Positions 26,312 to 35,343 of a DNA stretch of 64,000 bases are shown here, one piece after another. The stretch's first letter is position 1; every line of letters begins with the position of its first letter. The stretch spans positions 1,240,001 to 1,304,000 of the forward strand of contig NZ_LR215048.1 in the NCBI RefSeq assembly GCF_900660745.1, in the 5' to 3' direction. The position numbers and the translations under genes were made by a program. Below the pieces are notes generated by a model. It was not told the origin of the DNA and did no database searches. It saw only the letters and a list, made by a program, of their open reading frames with translations. This DNA is from Haploplasma axanthum. Lineage in GTDB: Bacteria; Bacillota_I; Bacilli_A; Acholeplasmatales; Acholeplasmataceae.

Positions 26312-27166
26312 TTAATCAATTAATTGAAAGTGATCGACTTTTGTCAAAACTTCAATTACCTTAGTAAATTTATTCTTTTTTAAAATCTTATTAACTTTTT
26401 TTAAGTTTTTCTTTGAAACAACTTTTGAATCTTTTAAAAACCCAGGTACATCATCTAAAAATTTACTTGCTTGTTCATAAAATTCTTGATACTTAATTAT
26501 TGAAACATCATTACCTCGATTTAAAAATATGAAATCAACATATGGAGGTATCACGGTTAAAGTATCGTATTTCCATTCAAAACCGATTCTTAGTCTATTA
26601 TCTGCATTTGCTAAAAATAAATAAAATGGAACATATGTACTTGCTTCTTGATAGTATTTTTGCAAACTAAAATTATCATCCATATATCTTAAGACACTAT
26701 TTAACTTATCTTTTGAAATTAAATAATTTTCTTGCAAGAACTTAGGATGTAATTCTAAATATCTTTCTTTTACCATATTAAATATTTTCATAACCAAATC
26801 TAATCTAAAAGGTAATACATCTTCAAAATAATCTTGATATACAAAATAATCAAATTTTTCAACAAGTCTTTTAACAATATGGAAGACATGATCAGCAAAA
26901 TAATCTGGAACAGTAAGTGGTAACTCTAATTGAAAATTCAAATCTAAATACCTTGGATTTAAACGATAAATATCTTTAACTTGTGATTTAGGCATAATTA
27001 AAAAACAGGCTTTATAACCTAAACGTGGATGTTTGTAGTTTATTCTTACACTTCGCTCATCCATTTCAATTTCCATTCCTTCAATAACTTCAAAGAATGC
27101 TAACAAAGCTTCAACATCTAAATCTCTTGTTTTCTCACGAAAAAAATGCACTTGAAACTTTTCCAT
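26312..27166 (-). CDS. Conserved-looking protein of unknown function, 284 residues
   Basis: I do not recognise a family. The protein is soluble (no signal or membrane segment), rich in aromatic residues (many Phe/Tyr), and ends in a Lys-rich helix region with KKNLKKVNKILKKNKFTK. The N-terminal half contains a segment like an Arg-rich domain (RSVRINYKHPRLGYKACFLI). A GAGGTGAGG ribosome site precedes the ATG. It sits between surE and the YczE-like gene, inside the ileS operon, with an 8-bp gap downstream and a 31-bp gap upstream. Confidence 0.75.
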   Translation of the reverse strand: MEKFQVHFFREKTRDLDVEALLAFFEVIEGMEIEMDERSVRINYKHPRLGYKACFLIMPKSQVKDIYRLNPRYLDLNFQLELPLTVPDYFADHVFHIVKRLVEKFDYFVYQDYFEDVLPFRLDLVMKIFNMVKERYLELHPKFLQENYLISKDKLNSVLRYMDDNFSLQKYYQEASTYVPFYLFLANADNRLRIGFEWKYDTLTVIPPYVDFIFLNRGNDVSIIKYQEFYEQASKFLDDVPGFLKDSKVVSKKNLKKVNKILKKNKFTKVIEVLTKVDHFQLID

Positions 27167-27197
27167 TGCCTCACCTCTTACAATAATTTTATCATAA

Positions 27198-27935
27198 TTA
27201 CTTAGTTTTCTTTAATTTATTTAACATTTCATGATGAGTACGATTAAGTGTTAAAGGTGTTATTGAAATATAACCATTGTTATATGCCCATACATCACTA
27301 TCTAAATCTTCCTCAAATTGACTAATGCTTCCTTTTAAATAGTAATGATCTTCAATACTATTCTTTTTAATTAACTCTGAATGAAAATAACGTTTTCCTT
27401 GATTAGTGAATAAAACACCAAGTGGTTTAGCAAATGTATATTTTGGAAAATTAACATTTAAAATACCATCAAATTCATATAATTTGTTTTCAATTATTTC
27501 ATCTAATGTTTTAATAGTTTCATCATATAAATATTCAAGTTCAAGTCCATCAGCAGAAATAGCAATCGCATTTACACCATAAATCTTTGCTTCAAATGCA
27601 GCACCGACAGTTCCAGAATATAAAATATCTTTTGCAATATTTGGTCCATCATTTATTCCTGAAACAACTAAGTCAAAATCAACATTAAATAATCTTAAAC
27701 CTGCTTTTGTTGCATCAGCTGGTGATCCATTAACAGCAATTGTTCCAATTGTTCCAGCTAATAAAGGCATTTGAACAACTTCAAGTGTGTTATAGATTGT
27801 TATTGCGTGACTTTTACCACTTTGTTGATTCATTGGTGCAGAAACATAGATTTTACCATGAGGAGCAAGTGCTCTAGCTAAAACTTCTAATCCTTTAGAT
27901 TCAATTCCATCATCATTAACAATTAAAATGTTCAT
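27198..27935 (-). CDS. surE: 5'/3'-nucleotidase SurE
   Basis: This 245-residue SurE protein starts MNILIVNDDGIESKGLE, with the metal-binding NDDG, followed by APMNQQSGKSHAIT and SGINDGPNIAKDILYSGTVGAA motifs. It dephosphorylates nucleoside monophosphates, in line with the deo genes downstream. It overlaps ileS by 4 bp. Confidence 0.95.
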   Translation of the reverse strand: MNILIVNDDGIESKGLEVLARALAPHGKIYVSAPMNQQSGKSHAITIYNTLEVVQMPLLAGTIGTIAVNGSPADATKAGLRLFNVDFDLVVSGINDGPNIAKDILYSGTVGAAFEAKIYGVNAIAISADGLELEYLYDETIKTLDEIIENKLYEFDGILNVNFPKYTFAKPLGVLFTNQGKRYFHSELIKKNSIEDHYYLKGSISQFEEDLDSDVWAYNNGYISITPLTLNRTHHEMLNKLKKTK

Positions 27936-30631
27936 TTAAAATCCTCCACGATTTTATTACATCTATCACATAAATGTTTTTCATTTAACACTTTGAAAGT
28001 TCGCCAACATCTTTCACAAACTTCCCCTTCAAATTTAGACACTTTAACTCTAAATGAATCACTTTCTTCTACATTAACATTAGAAGAGATTAATACTAAT
28101 TCTAAATCAACTTCTAAATATTTAATTGCATCAATTTGTTCCTTAGTTAATTGTAAATCAATTCTTGATTCTAATGATTTACCAATCACTTTTTCATTTC
28201 TAGCAATTTCTAATTCTTTTAAGACTTTTTCACGCATTTCTTCAAATATTTCAAAATTCTTTAATAATACTTCATCAGTAAATTCATTTTTACTTGGCAT
28301 ACTTTCTAAATAAATATCTTCTTCTTTATGGAAAGGTAATTCCCAATATGCTTCTGAAGTAGTATGTGGAATTATTGGATTTAAAACTTTTAATAATCCT
28401 AAGATGATATCATACAATGTTGATTGGATTGCTCTTCTTTCAAAATTGTTTTGTGCTTCAATATATAAAACATCTTTTGCAAAATCCAAATAGAATGCTG
28501 ATAAATCATTAATTATAAATGGCATTATAATACGATATACTTTATCAAATTCATATGCATCATAAGCATCAATAACAGCATTAATTACACTTCTGTATTT
28601 CAATGTCATTACACGATTAATTCTTCCACGCATTGAATAAGAAATATAATTTTCTTCCGGATTGAAATCAAATAAATTTCCTAAAACAAATCTAAATGTA
28701 TTTCTAATTTTACGATATGATTCTGCTGTTTGCTTAATTAATTCATCACTTATTCTAACATCACTTTGATATGCTGTAGTTGCTGCCCAAAGTCTAATAA
28801 TATCAGCACCTTGTTGTTTCATTATTTTAAGTGGATCAATAGTATTACCAAGTGACTTACTCATTTTATAACCTTTACCATCTAAAACAAATCCATGACT
28901 AACTACATTTTTATATGGAGCAACACCGTTAATAGCAACACTAGTAATTAATGAAGAATTAAACCACCCACGATATTGATCAGAACCTTCCAAATATAAA
29001 TCTGCTGGGAATGGTAGTCCTCTTTCATCTAACACTTTATATGATGAGCCACTATCAAACCAAACGTCCATAATATCCATTTCTTTTTCATAGATATTAT
29101 TAGGACTTAATGCATTTTTATATCCTTTAGGTAATAAGTCTTTAGCATCCCATTCATACCAAATATTTGCTCCATATTCTCTAAATAAATCAGAAACATG
29201 TTTAATAACTTGATAATCTAAAATTGCTTCTCCATTTTCTAAATAGAAGATTGGAAGTGGTACTCCCCAAACTCTTTGGCGTGAAATAACCCAGTCTCCT
29301 CTTCCTTCTATCATGTTTGACAATCTAACTTCACCCCAACTTGGAGTCCAATTTACTTTTTTAATTTCTTCTAACAAATCTTTTCTTAATGGATCAATAC
29401 TTGCAAACCATTGTGGTGTTGCTCTAAAAATAACTGGTTTTCTAGTTCTCCAGTCATGTGGATACGAGTGAGTAATTATGTCTTGTTTTAATAAGAATCC
29501 TAATTCATCCATATCTTTAACAATTTCTTTATTAGCATCTTCATAGAACATTCCAGCATATTTACCAGCTTCTTCAGTCATATATCCTTTAGCATCTACA
29601 GGGCTTAAAATATCTAATTTATATAATAAACCTACTTGATAGTCATCATCACCATGACCAGGAGCAGTATGAACAAGTCCTGTACCGTCAGTATCAGTAA
29701 CGTGTTCTCCTAAAATTACAGGTGAAACTCTATTATATAATGGGTGTCTGTATTTAACATATTCTAGGTCTTTGCCTAAGAATTCTTTCAATACTTCAAC
29801 ATTTTCCCATCCTAGTTTTTCTTTTAATGTATTAAGTAATGAATTTAAGATAACATATTTTTTTCCATCAGCATTTACTAATACATAATTCATTCTTGGG
29901 TGTACTGAAACAGCTAAGTTTGCAGGTAATGTCCATGGTGTTGTTGTCCAAACTAAAAGATTAGCACCTTTTAATTCTTCATTTTCAACAATTGGTAATG
30001 CAAAGTAAATTGAAATTGAATTTTTATCTTGGTACTCAATTTCTGCTTCTGCAAATGCTGATTCACTTGAAGGAGACCAATAAACTGGCTTTAATCCACG
30101 ATAAATTAAATTTCTTTCAACCATTTTACCGAAAACTTGAATTTGATCAGCAATAAATGATTTATCTAATGTTAAATAAGGATTGTCCCAATCCCCTAAA
30201 ACACCTAATCTCATAAATTGTTCTTTTTGTTTTTGAACTTGTTGTAACGCAAATTCTTCACATTTTTCTCTAAATTCTTTTCTTGATACTTCACTACGTT
30301 TTAAACCTTTTTTAACTACTTCATTTTCAATTGGTAAACCATGTGTATCCCAACCAGGTATAAAAGGAACATAAAAACCAGCCATTGTTTTGTATCTTAA
30401 AACAAAGTCTTTAAGTGTTTTTTGTAATGCGTGTCCAACATGGATATTTCCATTTGCATATGGAGGACCATCATGTAGGATAAATGGTGTATTATCCTTA
30501 TTTTTTTCTAAGACTTTATTATATAAGTCCATTTCTTTCCATCTTTTTTGAAACTCTTCTTCTCTTACACCTAAATTTCCTCTCATTTGAAATTCAGTTT
30601 TAGGCATTAATAATGTATCTTTTAATTCCAT
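27932..30631 (-). CDS. ileS: Isoleucyl-tRNA synthetase
   Basis: This 899-residue class I synthetase has the HIGH-type motif HVGH in DGPPYANGNIHVGHALQKT, the CP1 editing domain with TTTPWTLPANL, the KMSKS motif in GYKMSKSLGNTI, and a C-terminal zinc finger with CERCWRTF and CDRCNKIV. It charges tRNA-Ile. A GAGGTGAG site precedes the ATG and the T-box leader lies directly upstream. surE, the unknown gene, the YczE-like gene, deoC and deoD follow without a terminator, so nucleoside salvage is co-transcribed. Confidence 0.98.
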   Translation of the reverse strand: MELKDTLLMPKTEFQMRGNLGVREEEFQKRWKEMDLYNKVLEKNKDNTPFILHDGPPYANGNIHVGHALQKTLKDFVLRYKTMAGFYVPFIPGWDTHGLPIENEVVKKGLKRSEVSRKEFREKCEEFALQQVQKQKEQFMRLGVLGDWDNPYLTLDKSFIADQIQVFGKMVERNLIYRGLKPVYWSPSSESAFAEAEIEYQDKNSISIYFALPIVENEELKGANLLVWTTTPWTLPANLAVSVHPRMNYVLVNADGKKYVILNSLLNTLKEKLGWENVEVLKEFLGKDLEYVKYRHPLYNRVSPVILGEHVTDTDGTGLVHTAPGHGDDDYQVGLLYKLDILSPVDAKGYMTEEAGKYAGMFYEDANKEIVKDMDELGFLLKQDIITHSYPHDWRTRKPVIFRATPQWFASIDPLRKDLLEEIKKVNWTPSWGEVRLSNMIEGRGDWVISRQRVWGVPLPIFYLENGEAILDYQVIKHVSDLFREYGANIWYEWDAKDLLPKGYKNALSPNNIYEKEMDIMDVWFDSGSSYKVLDERGLPFPADLYLEGSDQYRGWFNSSLITSVAINGVAPYKNVVSHGFVLDGKGYKMSKSLGNTIDPLKIMKQQGADIIRLWAATTAYQSDVRISDELIKQTAESYRKIRNTFRFVLGNLFDFNPEENYISYSMRGRINRVMTLKYRSVINAVIDAYDAYEFDKVYRIIMPFIINDLSAFYLDFAKDVLYIEAQNNFERRAIQSTLYDIILGLLKVLNPIIPHTTSEAYWELPFHKEEDIYLESMPSKNEFTDEVLLKNFEIFEEMREKVLKELEIARNEKVIGKSLESRIDLQLTKEQIDAIKYLEVDLELVLISSNVNVEESDSFRVKVSKFEGEVCERCWRTFKVLNEKHLCDRCNKIVEDFK

Positions 30632-30655
30632 CTTTTCTCACCTCAATATTTTAAT

Positions 30656-30843
30656 AAAAAAATACGTCCTTATAAAAGCTAAGGACGTATTACTACGCGG
30701 TACCACCTTAGTTCCAGATTTCTCTAGCACTCAAATTTATATGTTACTCCAAGTTGATACATAATATCTTATTTAATTAGGCTTTCACCATTCCCTAACT
30801 CGCTAATAAACGTTAATAATATGCTTGTTCTTTTCACTGTAAC
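30656..30843 (-). promoter_or_regulatory. Isoleucine T-box leader of ileS
   Basis: The canonical T-box AAGGTGGTACCGCG lies at 30709-30696, followed by a 10-bp terminator hairpin (ATACGTCCTT/AAGGACGTAT) and T7. Stem I spans about 101 nt (30843-30743, closed by GTTAC/GTAAC), with a GA-type motif near its base and an apical GGGAATGGTGAAAGC segment. The specifier reads ATC (30758-30756) followed by A, which is Ile. The UGGU in the T-box bulge fits the A discriminator of tRNA-Ile. Confidence 0.95.
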
Positions 30844-30849
30844 TATTTA

Positions 30850-30855
30850 ATTATA
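30850..30855 (-). promoter_or_regulatory. -10 element of the ileS promoter
   Basis: TATAAT on the minus strand overlaps the sepF stop codon; the predicted start near 30843 coincides with the base of T-box stem I. The -35 is weak (TGTAAG). Confidence 0.5.
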
Positions 30856-31180
30856 GATTCTCTAATAACTTTCTTACACTACCATCAGTATAAACATCAG
30901 TTGGTCCAAACAAGAAAATTTTTTCTTTAATGTTGGAGATTTCACCTTCAATAGTATAAATAACTCCTGATAAAAAGGCAATAACCTTATTAGCACCATC
31001 TATATCTAACTGTTCTAAATTAATAACTAATGGTTTTCCATTAATTAACTCAGTAGCAAGTCTTGTTAAATGGGTATCATCTGCATCTTCTAATTGTTCA
31101 AAAATTATTAGTTCAACAGTCTCCTGTTTTTTTATAGCTTCCTCTTTTGGTTTCTTCTTGAAAAAACTAAATAATCCCAT
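30851..31180 (-). CDS. sepF: Cell division protein SepF
   Basis: This 109-residue protein has the membrane-binding amphipathic N-terminus GLFSFFKKKPKEE and the SepF core VINLEQLDIDGANKVIAFLSG...IFLFGP. SepF tethers FtsZ to the membrane and can substitute for FtsA. The second of two adjacent ATGs is used because the first is only 2 bp from AGGAGG. It lies downstream of ftsZ in the same transcriptional run (ftsZ-ychF-yggS-sepF) after a likely terminator. No ftsA is seen here. Confidence 0.93.
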   Translation of the reverse strand: MGLFSFFKKKPKEEAIKKQETVELIIFEQLEDADDTHLTRLATELINGKPLVINLEQLDIDGANKVIAFLSGVIYTIEGEISNIKEKIFLFGPTDVYTDGSVRKLLENL

Positions 31181-31781
31181 CATTTCCTCCTACTAAATTT
31201 TTAAAATATGTTCCAAGTCTTAAATGCGTTGATCCATGCTTAATAGCAAGCTCATAATCACCAGTCATTCCCATTGAAAGATATTTTAAATTATATTTAT
31301 CTTTTAATTTTGATAGTTCGTTAAAAACTTTTTCGGTTTTTTCTAAGTTATCTAAAACACCGATTGTCATTAAACCTATCAACACTATTTTATCATATTT
31401 TTTTAATTCATTGATAAATTGAGCTAAATTATTAGGATTTATACCACTTTTTTGTTCTTCATCACTAATATTTACTTGAATAAATACAAAAAGTGGTTTA
31501 TCTCGGTATTTTTCAATTAACTCTGCTTGAGCAATTGATTCTAAACTATGTAAATAATCAATTGTATTTATCATACTTTTAATTTTATTAGTTTGTAATT
31601 TACCAATAAAATGCCAAATAATGTTTGATTCAACTAATTCTTTTTGTTTAGCAAGTAAATCTTGAACACGATTTTCGCCAAAATCATTAATACCAAGTTT
31701 CTTTATTTCAAGCATTTCTGATGGATTAAAGTATTTGCTTGCACAAACAATTACCCCATCAAAATTATCAATTTTAAACAT
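31167..31781 (-). CDS. PLP homeostasis protein, YggS/YlmE family (short N-terminus)
   Basis: This 204-residue PLPBP protein has the PLP-Lys in CASKYF (near residue 15), FGENRVQDL, WHFIGKLQTNK and the C-terminal MGMTGDYELAIKHGSTHLRLGTYF. The homologue usually has about 20-30 more N-terminal residues including a first helix. Here an in-frame TAA five codons before the ATG rules out an extension. No clear ribosome site precedes the start, which overlaps ychF by 8 bp, so translation is probably coupled. yggS next to sepF is the normal Firmicutes arrangement. Confidence 0.9.
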   Translation of the reverse strand: MFKIDNFDGVIVCASKYFNPSEMLEIKKLGINDFGENRVQDLLAKQKELVESNIIWHFIGKLQTNKIKSMINTIDYLHSLESIAQAELIEKYRDKPLFVFIQVNISDEEQKSGINPNNLAQFINELKKYDKIVLIGLMTIGVLDNLEKTEKVFNELSKLKDKYNLKYLSMGMTGDYELAIKHGSTHLRLGTYFKNLVGGNDGII

Positions 31782-32871
31782 TAAATCTAAAATTTAATAT
31801 ATCGCCATCTTTTACGATATATTCTTTTCCTTCAATTCTAACTTTTCCTAATTCTTTAGCTTTTTGTCTACTTCCAGCAGCTATTAAATCATCGTATGAA
31901 ATAGTTTCTGCAGCAATAAAACCTTTTTCAAAATCAGTATGAATAATTCCAGCACATTGTGGTGCTTTCATTCCATTAATAAATGTCCAAGCTCTTACTT
32001 CTTTTTCACCTGCAGTAAAATATGTTCTAAGTCCTAATAAATTATATGCTTCTTTAATTAATTTATTTAAACCCGATTCTTTAATACCATATTCTTCTAA
32101 AAACATTAATTGATCTTCATATCCTAGATGAGCAATTTCCATTTCTAATTGAGCACTGATTGGAATAACAATTGTATTATCCTTTTTAGCATATTCTAAT
32201 AAATCTAAATAATGTTTATTCGAATTTGGATCACTAAGTTCAAAATCAGCAACATTAGCAACATATATTGATGGCTTTAAAGATAATAAATGGTAGTTTG
32301 CAATTAATTTATTTTCTTCTTCACTAATATCTAATGTTTTAGGATCAATATCATTTTCAATTGCTGTTTTAATTCTATTTAAAACATCATGTTCGATCTG
32401 TGCATCACGATCATTTTGTTTTAACATTTTTGCTAATCTTGGAATTCTTCTTTCAATTTGATCTAAATCAGCAAGATAAAGTTCCATTTTAATAGTTTCT
32501 AAATCTCCAACAGGATCTATTTTATTAGAAACATGTGTAATATTTTCATCTTCAAAACAACGTACTACGTGACAAATCGCATCTACTTCACGAATATGAC
32601 TTAAGAATTGATTTCCAAGTCCTTCACCTTTAGACGCTCCTTTAACTAAACCAGCAATATCAGTAAACTCAAAAGTTGTTGGTAAGATTCTTTGTGGATT
32701 AACAATTTTTGCTAATTCATTTAAACGTTCATCTTGAACAAGAACAACTCCAACATTTGGTTCAATAGTTGCAAACGGATAATTTGCAGCTAAAACATCT
32801 GCTTTAGTAATTGCATTAAATAATGTTGATTTTCCAACATTTGGTAAACCAACGATTCCAGCTTTTAACAT
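31774..32871 (-). CDS. ychF: Redox-regulated ATPase YchF (Obg-like)
   Basis: This 365-residue P-loop protein begins KAGIVGLPNVGKSTLFNAIT (G1), has FTDIAGLVKGASKGEGLGNQFL (G3) and the NxxD-equivalent NVAD of YchF, then a coiled-coil insert and a C-terminal TGS domain (TFINGMKAPQCAG onward). It hydrolyses ATP and associates with ribosomes. It is placed between ftsZ and yggS. Confidence 0.97.
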   Translation of the reverse strand: MLKAGIVGLPNVGKSTLFNAITKADVLAANYPFATIEPNVGVVLVQDERLNELAKIVNPQRILPTTFEFTDIAGLVKGASKGEGLGNQFLSHIREVDAICHVVRCFEDENITHVSNKIDPVGDLETIKMELYLADLDQIERRIPRLAKMLKQNDRDAQIEHDVLNRIKTAIENDIDPKTLDISEEENKLIANYHLLSLKPSIYVANVADFELSDPNSNKHYLDLLEYAKKDNTIVIPISAQLEMEIAHLGYEDQLMFLEEYGIKESGLNKLIKEAYNLLGLRTYFTAGEKEVRAWTFINGMKAPQCAGIIHTDFEKGFIAAETISYDDLIAAGSRQKAKELGKVRIEGKEYIVKDGDILNFRFNV

Positions 32872-32889
32872 AAATTCACACTTCTTTCA

Positions 32890-32912
32890 TTAAAAAAGGC
32901 TTGTTAGCCTAT
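32890..32912 (-). terminator. Terminator of ftsZ
   Basis: AGGCT-aaca-AGCCT followed by T6 on the minus strand, overlapping the ftsZ stop codon. Confidence 0.8.
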
Positions 32913-34045
32913 TTTTTATTTCCAGTTAACCATGAAGGCAGATTAATTTTTTTATCTGTTTTATCAGGTTTAACTTCATTTTCCACTTCACCTTTAGCCA
33001 TCAAACCTTCTTTAGTAATAACTACTTGCTCGTTTGATGTTTTATTAAATAATTCACTTGCAAAATTATCAAATGTATTATCTTTAGCTTTTAATTCATA
33101 TCCAGTTGCTATAACTGTAACAATCATTTCATCACCTAAATCGGCATTTACTGTTGTTCCATAAATAATATTTAAATCATTATCAACAGCATTCTTAATT
33201 TCGTCTAACGCTTGTTGTGTTTCAAACAAGGTAATATTTGAACCAGAAGCAATATTAACGATAGCATCAGTTGCTCCATCAATTGTTACTTCTAATAATT
33301 TAGAATGAATTGCTTTTCTTGCTGCTTCGATTGCACGATTTTCTCCAGAAGACAATCCAATACCCATAAGTGCAGTCCCTTTATCTTCCATTACTGTTCT
33401 AACATCAGCAAAGTCAACATTAATAATTCCTGGAATTGCAATAATCTCAGCAATTCCTTGAACACCTTGTCTTAAAACATTATCCGATTCTCTAAACGCA
33501 TCTAATAATTGTGTTTCAGGTCCAGAGATTAGTAATAATCTTTCATTTGGAATAACGATTAATGTATCAACATATGGTCTTATTTCTTCAAGTCCGTATA
33601 TCGCTGCTTTCATTCTTCCAGGTCCTTCAAAACCAAATGGTTTAGTCACAATAGCAACCGTTAAAATCCCCATATCTTTAGCAAGTTTAGCAATAACTGG
33701 CGCAGCACCTGTTCCAGTTCCGCCACCCATACCAGCAGTAATGAAAACCATATCAACGCCTTCTAACATTTCCTTTAGTTCATCCATTGATTCTAATGCT
33801 GCCTCACGACCTACTTCAAACTTAGCTCCAGCACCTAGACCTCTAGTCAGTTTTTTTCCGATTTGGATTCTTTCGTTTGCTTTTGATAGTTTTAATACTT
33901 GTGCATCTGTATTTACAGCAACAAAAGAAACACCTTTGACGTCGTTTTCTATCATTCGGTCAATAGCATTTCCTCCGCCACCACCGACACCAATAACTTT
34001 AATAATTGGCTTTTGATCAAAATTGTTAGATTCTCCGAACACCAC
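32909..34045 (-). CDS. ftsZ: Cell division protein FtsZ
   Basis: This 378-residue FtsZ has the GTP-binding [13 protein letters not shown] segment, the tubulin signature [10 protein letters not shown] and the T7 loop NVDFADVR. A short variable linker leads to the C-terminal peptide [10 protein letters not shown], the anchor-binding motif for SepF/FtsA. The GTG start is preceded by AAGGAGG. It has its own promoter and terminator, so the division ring genes ftsZ and sepF lie close but in separate units. Confidence 0.98.
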   Translation of the reverse strand: MVFGESNNFDQKPIIKVIGVGGGGGNAIDRMIENDVKGVSFVAVNTDAQVLKLSKANERIQIGKKLTRGLGAGAKFEVGREAALESMDELKEMLEGVDMVFITAGMGGGTGTGAAPVIAKLAKDMGILTVAIVTKPFGFEGPGRMKAAIYGLEEIRPYVDTLIVIPNERLLLISGPETQLLDAFRESDNVLRQGVQGIAEIIAIPGIINVDFADVRTVMEDKGTALMGIGLSSGENRAIEAARKAIHSKLLEVTIDGATDAIVNIASGSNITLFETQQALDEIKNAVDNDLNIIYGTTVNADLGDEMIVTVIATGYELKAKDNTFDNFASELFNKTSNEQVVITKEGLMAKGEVENEVKPDKTDKKINLPSWLTGNKK

Positions 34046-34085
34046 AGTATAACCTCCTTGTTTTACTAGTAAATACTTACTATAT

Positions 34086-34115
34086 ATTATACTATACTTT
34101 CATTCATTTTTTCAA
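34086..34115 (-). promoter_or_regulatory. Promoter of ftsZ
   Basis: TTGAAA at 34115-34110, an 18-bp spacer and TATAAT at 34091-34086, about 40 bp before the GTG start. The promoter lies directly after the tgt stop; no terminator separates tgt from ftsZ. Confidence 0.75.
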
Positions 34116-34125
34116 ACATTTAAGT

Positions 34126-35235
34126 TTATTTAAAATAATTAGTTTTTTCTTTCATTTCTTCTAAATAATCTAATAAACGATCTTCTTTAATAGCATTTCT
34201 AATTTCACCCATTAAATGTTTTAAATACGCTAAATTTTGGTAAGTCATAAGACGCATTCCTAAATACTCTTCAGCTTTAAATAAATGTCTTAAGTACGAT
34301 TTTGTATAATTATTAACTGGCGTATTTAATCCCTTATCAATTGGTTCCATATCATCTTCATATTTTTTATTTTTAATATTAACTTTACCTTCTGTTGTAA
34401 AGATAGAACCATGTCTAGCATTTCTAGATGGTAATACACAATCAAACATATCAACACCATTAATAACATTCATTATTAAATCTTCTGGTGCTCCAACTCC
34501 CATTAAATATCTTGGTTTATCAAAAGGTAAAATTGGATTTAAAAACTTCGTAATTTCATACATTTCTTCTTTTGTTTCCCCAACAGATAAACCACCAATT
34601 GAATATCCTGGAAAATCAAGTTTGATTAATTCTTCAGCACAATGTTGTCTTAATTCTTTATTTAATCCACCTTGAACAATTCCAAATAATGCTTGATCTG
34701 TAGTTAGTGCATCCTTACCTCTTTTAGCCCATCTAATAGTACGTTCAATACTATCTTTCATATATTCATATGTTTCGTATGGTGGTGGACACTCATCAAA
34801 ACTCATAATTATATCAGCAGCTAAATCCTCTTGAACTTTAATTGAATCTTCTGGACTCATAAAGAGTTTTGCTCCATTTTTATGATGTCTAAAATGAACT
34901 CCCTCTTCAGTTATTTTTCTTAATGAACTAAGAGAAAAAACTTGGAATCCACCACTATCAGTTAATAGTGCTCCATCCCATTTCATAAAACCTCTAATTC
35001 CACCATGTTTTCTTACTATTTCATTTCCTGGTTGTAGCCATAAATGATAGGTATTTCCAAGTATTAATCCTTCTGAAACTTCTTTTACTTCATCAACAGT
35101 TAATGTTTTGACTGTTGCTTGTGTTCCAACTGGCATAAAAAAAGGTGTTTCAAAAACACCATGAGGTGTTGTTAATTTTCCTAATCTTGCTCCACTTTGT
35201 TTACATACATGTAAAACTTCAAATTTTATTGACAT
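34126..35235 (-). CDS. tgt: tRNA-guanine transglycosylase without the zinc site
   Basis: The 369-residue Tgt is complete: D93 in [12 protein letters not shown], the IGGLSVGE substrate loop, and the nucleophile Asp265 in [14 protein letters not shown]. It exchanges guanine-34 for preQ1 in queuosine tRNAs. Unusually, the zinc cluster is gone: in [15 protein letters not shown] the three Cys of the CxCxxC motif (residues 302, 304, 307) are Gly, Asn and Val, and the fourth ligand His333 is Gln (TYQNL). Flanking sequence is well conserved, so it is not a frameshift. The ATG at 35235 follows GGAGTGAT; the in-frame GTG at 35244 lies inside that site. Confidence 0.95.
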   Translation of the reverse strand: MSIKFEVLHVCKQSGARLGKLTTPHGVFETPFFMPVGTQATVKTLTVDEVKEVSEGLILGNTYHLWLQPGNEIVRKHGGIRGFMKWDGALLTDSGGFQVFSLSSLRKITEEGVHFRHHKNGAKLFMSPEDSIKVQEDLAADIIMSFDECPPPYETYEYMKDSIERTIRWAKRGKDALTTDQALFGIVQGGLNKELRQHCAEELIKLDFPGYSIGGLSVGETKEEMYEITKFLNPILPFDKPRYLMGVGAPEDLIMNVINGVDMFDCVLPSRNARHGSIFTTEGKVNIKNKKYEDDMEPIDKGLNTPVNNYTKSYLRHLFKAEEYLGMRLMTYQNLAYLKHLMGEIRNAIKEDRLLDYLEEMKEKTNYFK

Positions 35236-35256
35236 AAATATCACTCCGCATTTGTA

Positions 35257-35265
35257 ATTATAGCA
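35257..35265 (-). promoter_or_regulatory. Extended -10 promoter of tgt
   Basis: TGCTATAAT on the minus strand; it forms the left arm of a perfect 9-bp inverted repeat whose right arm is the queT promoter. Confidence 0.7.
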
Positions 35266-35271
35266 TATTTT

Positions 35272-35280
35272 TGCTATAAT
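35272..35280 (+). promoter_or_regulatory. Extended -10 promoter of queT
   Basis: TGCTATAAT on the plus strand, 6 bp from the tgt element; predicted transcript start near 35287, just before the preQ1-like pseudoknot. Confidence 0.7.
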
Positions 35281-35291
35281 ACAAAAGTATA

Positions 35292-35336
35292 TTTGCTGTA
35301 CCCTAGGAAACCAGCAAAAAATAAAAACAGGGAGGA
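35292..35336 (+). promoter_or_regulatory. Probable preQ1-I-type riboswitch overlapping the queT ribosome site
   Basis: TTTGCTG (35292-35298) pairs with CAGCAAA (35312-35318); the 13-nt loop contains CCCT (35301-35304), which can pair with AGGG (35329-35332) across an A-rich linker. This H-type pseudoknot with an A-rich third loop is the preQ1-I layout, and the AGGG arm is part of the GGGAGGA ribosome site. Ligand binding would hide the site and reduce QueT synthesis. The loop sequence is not a textbook match, so the class is inferred from structure and from the gene it controls. Confidence 0.6.
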
Positions 35337-35343
35337 TTTCATC

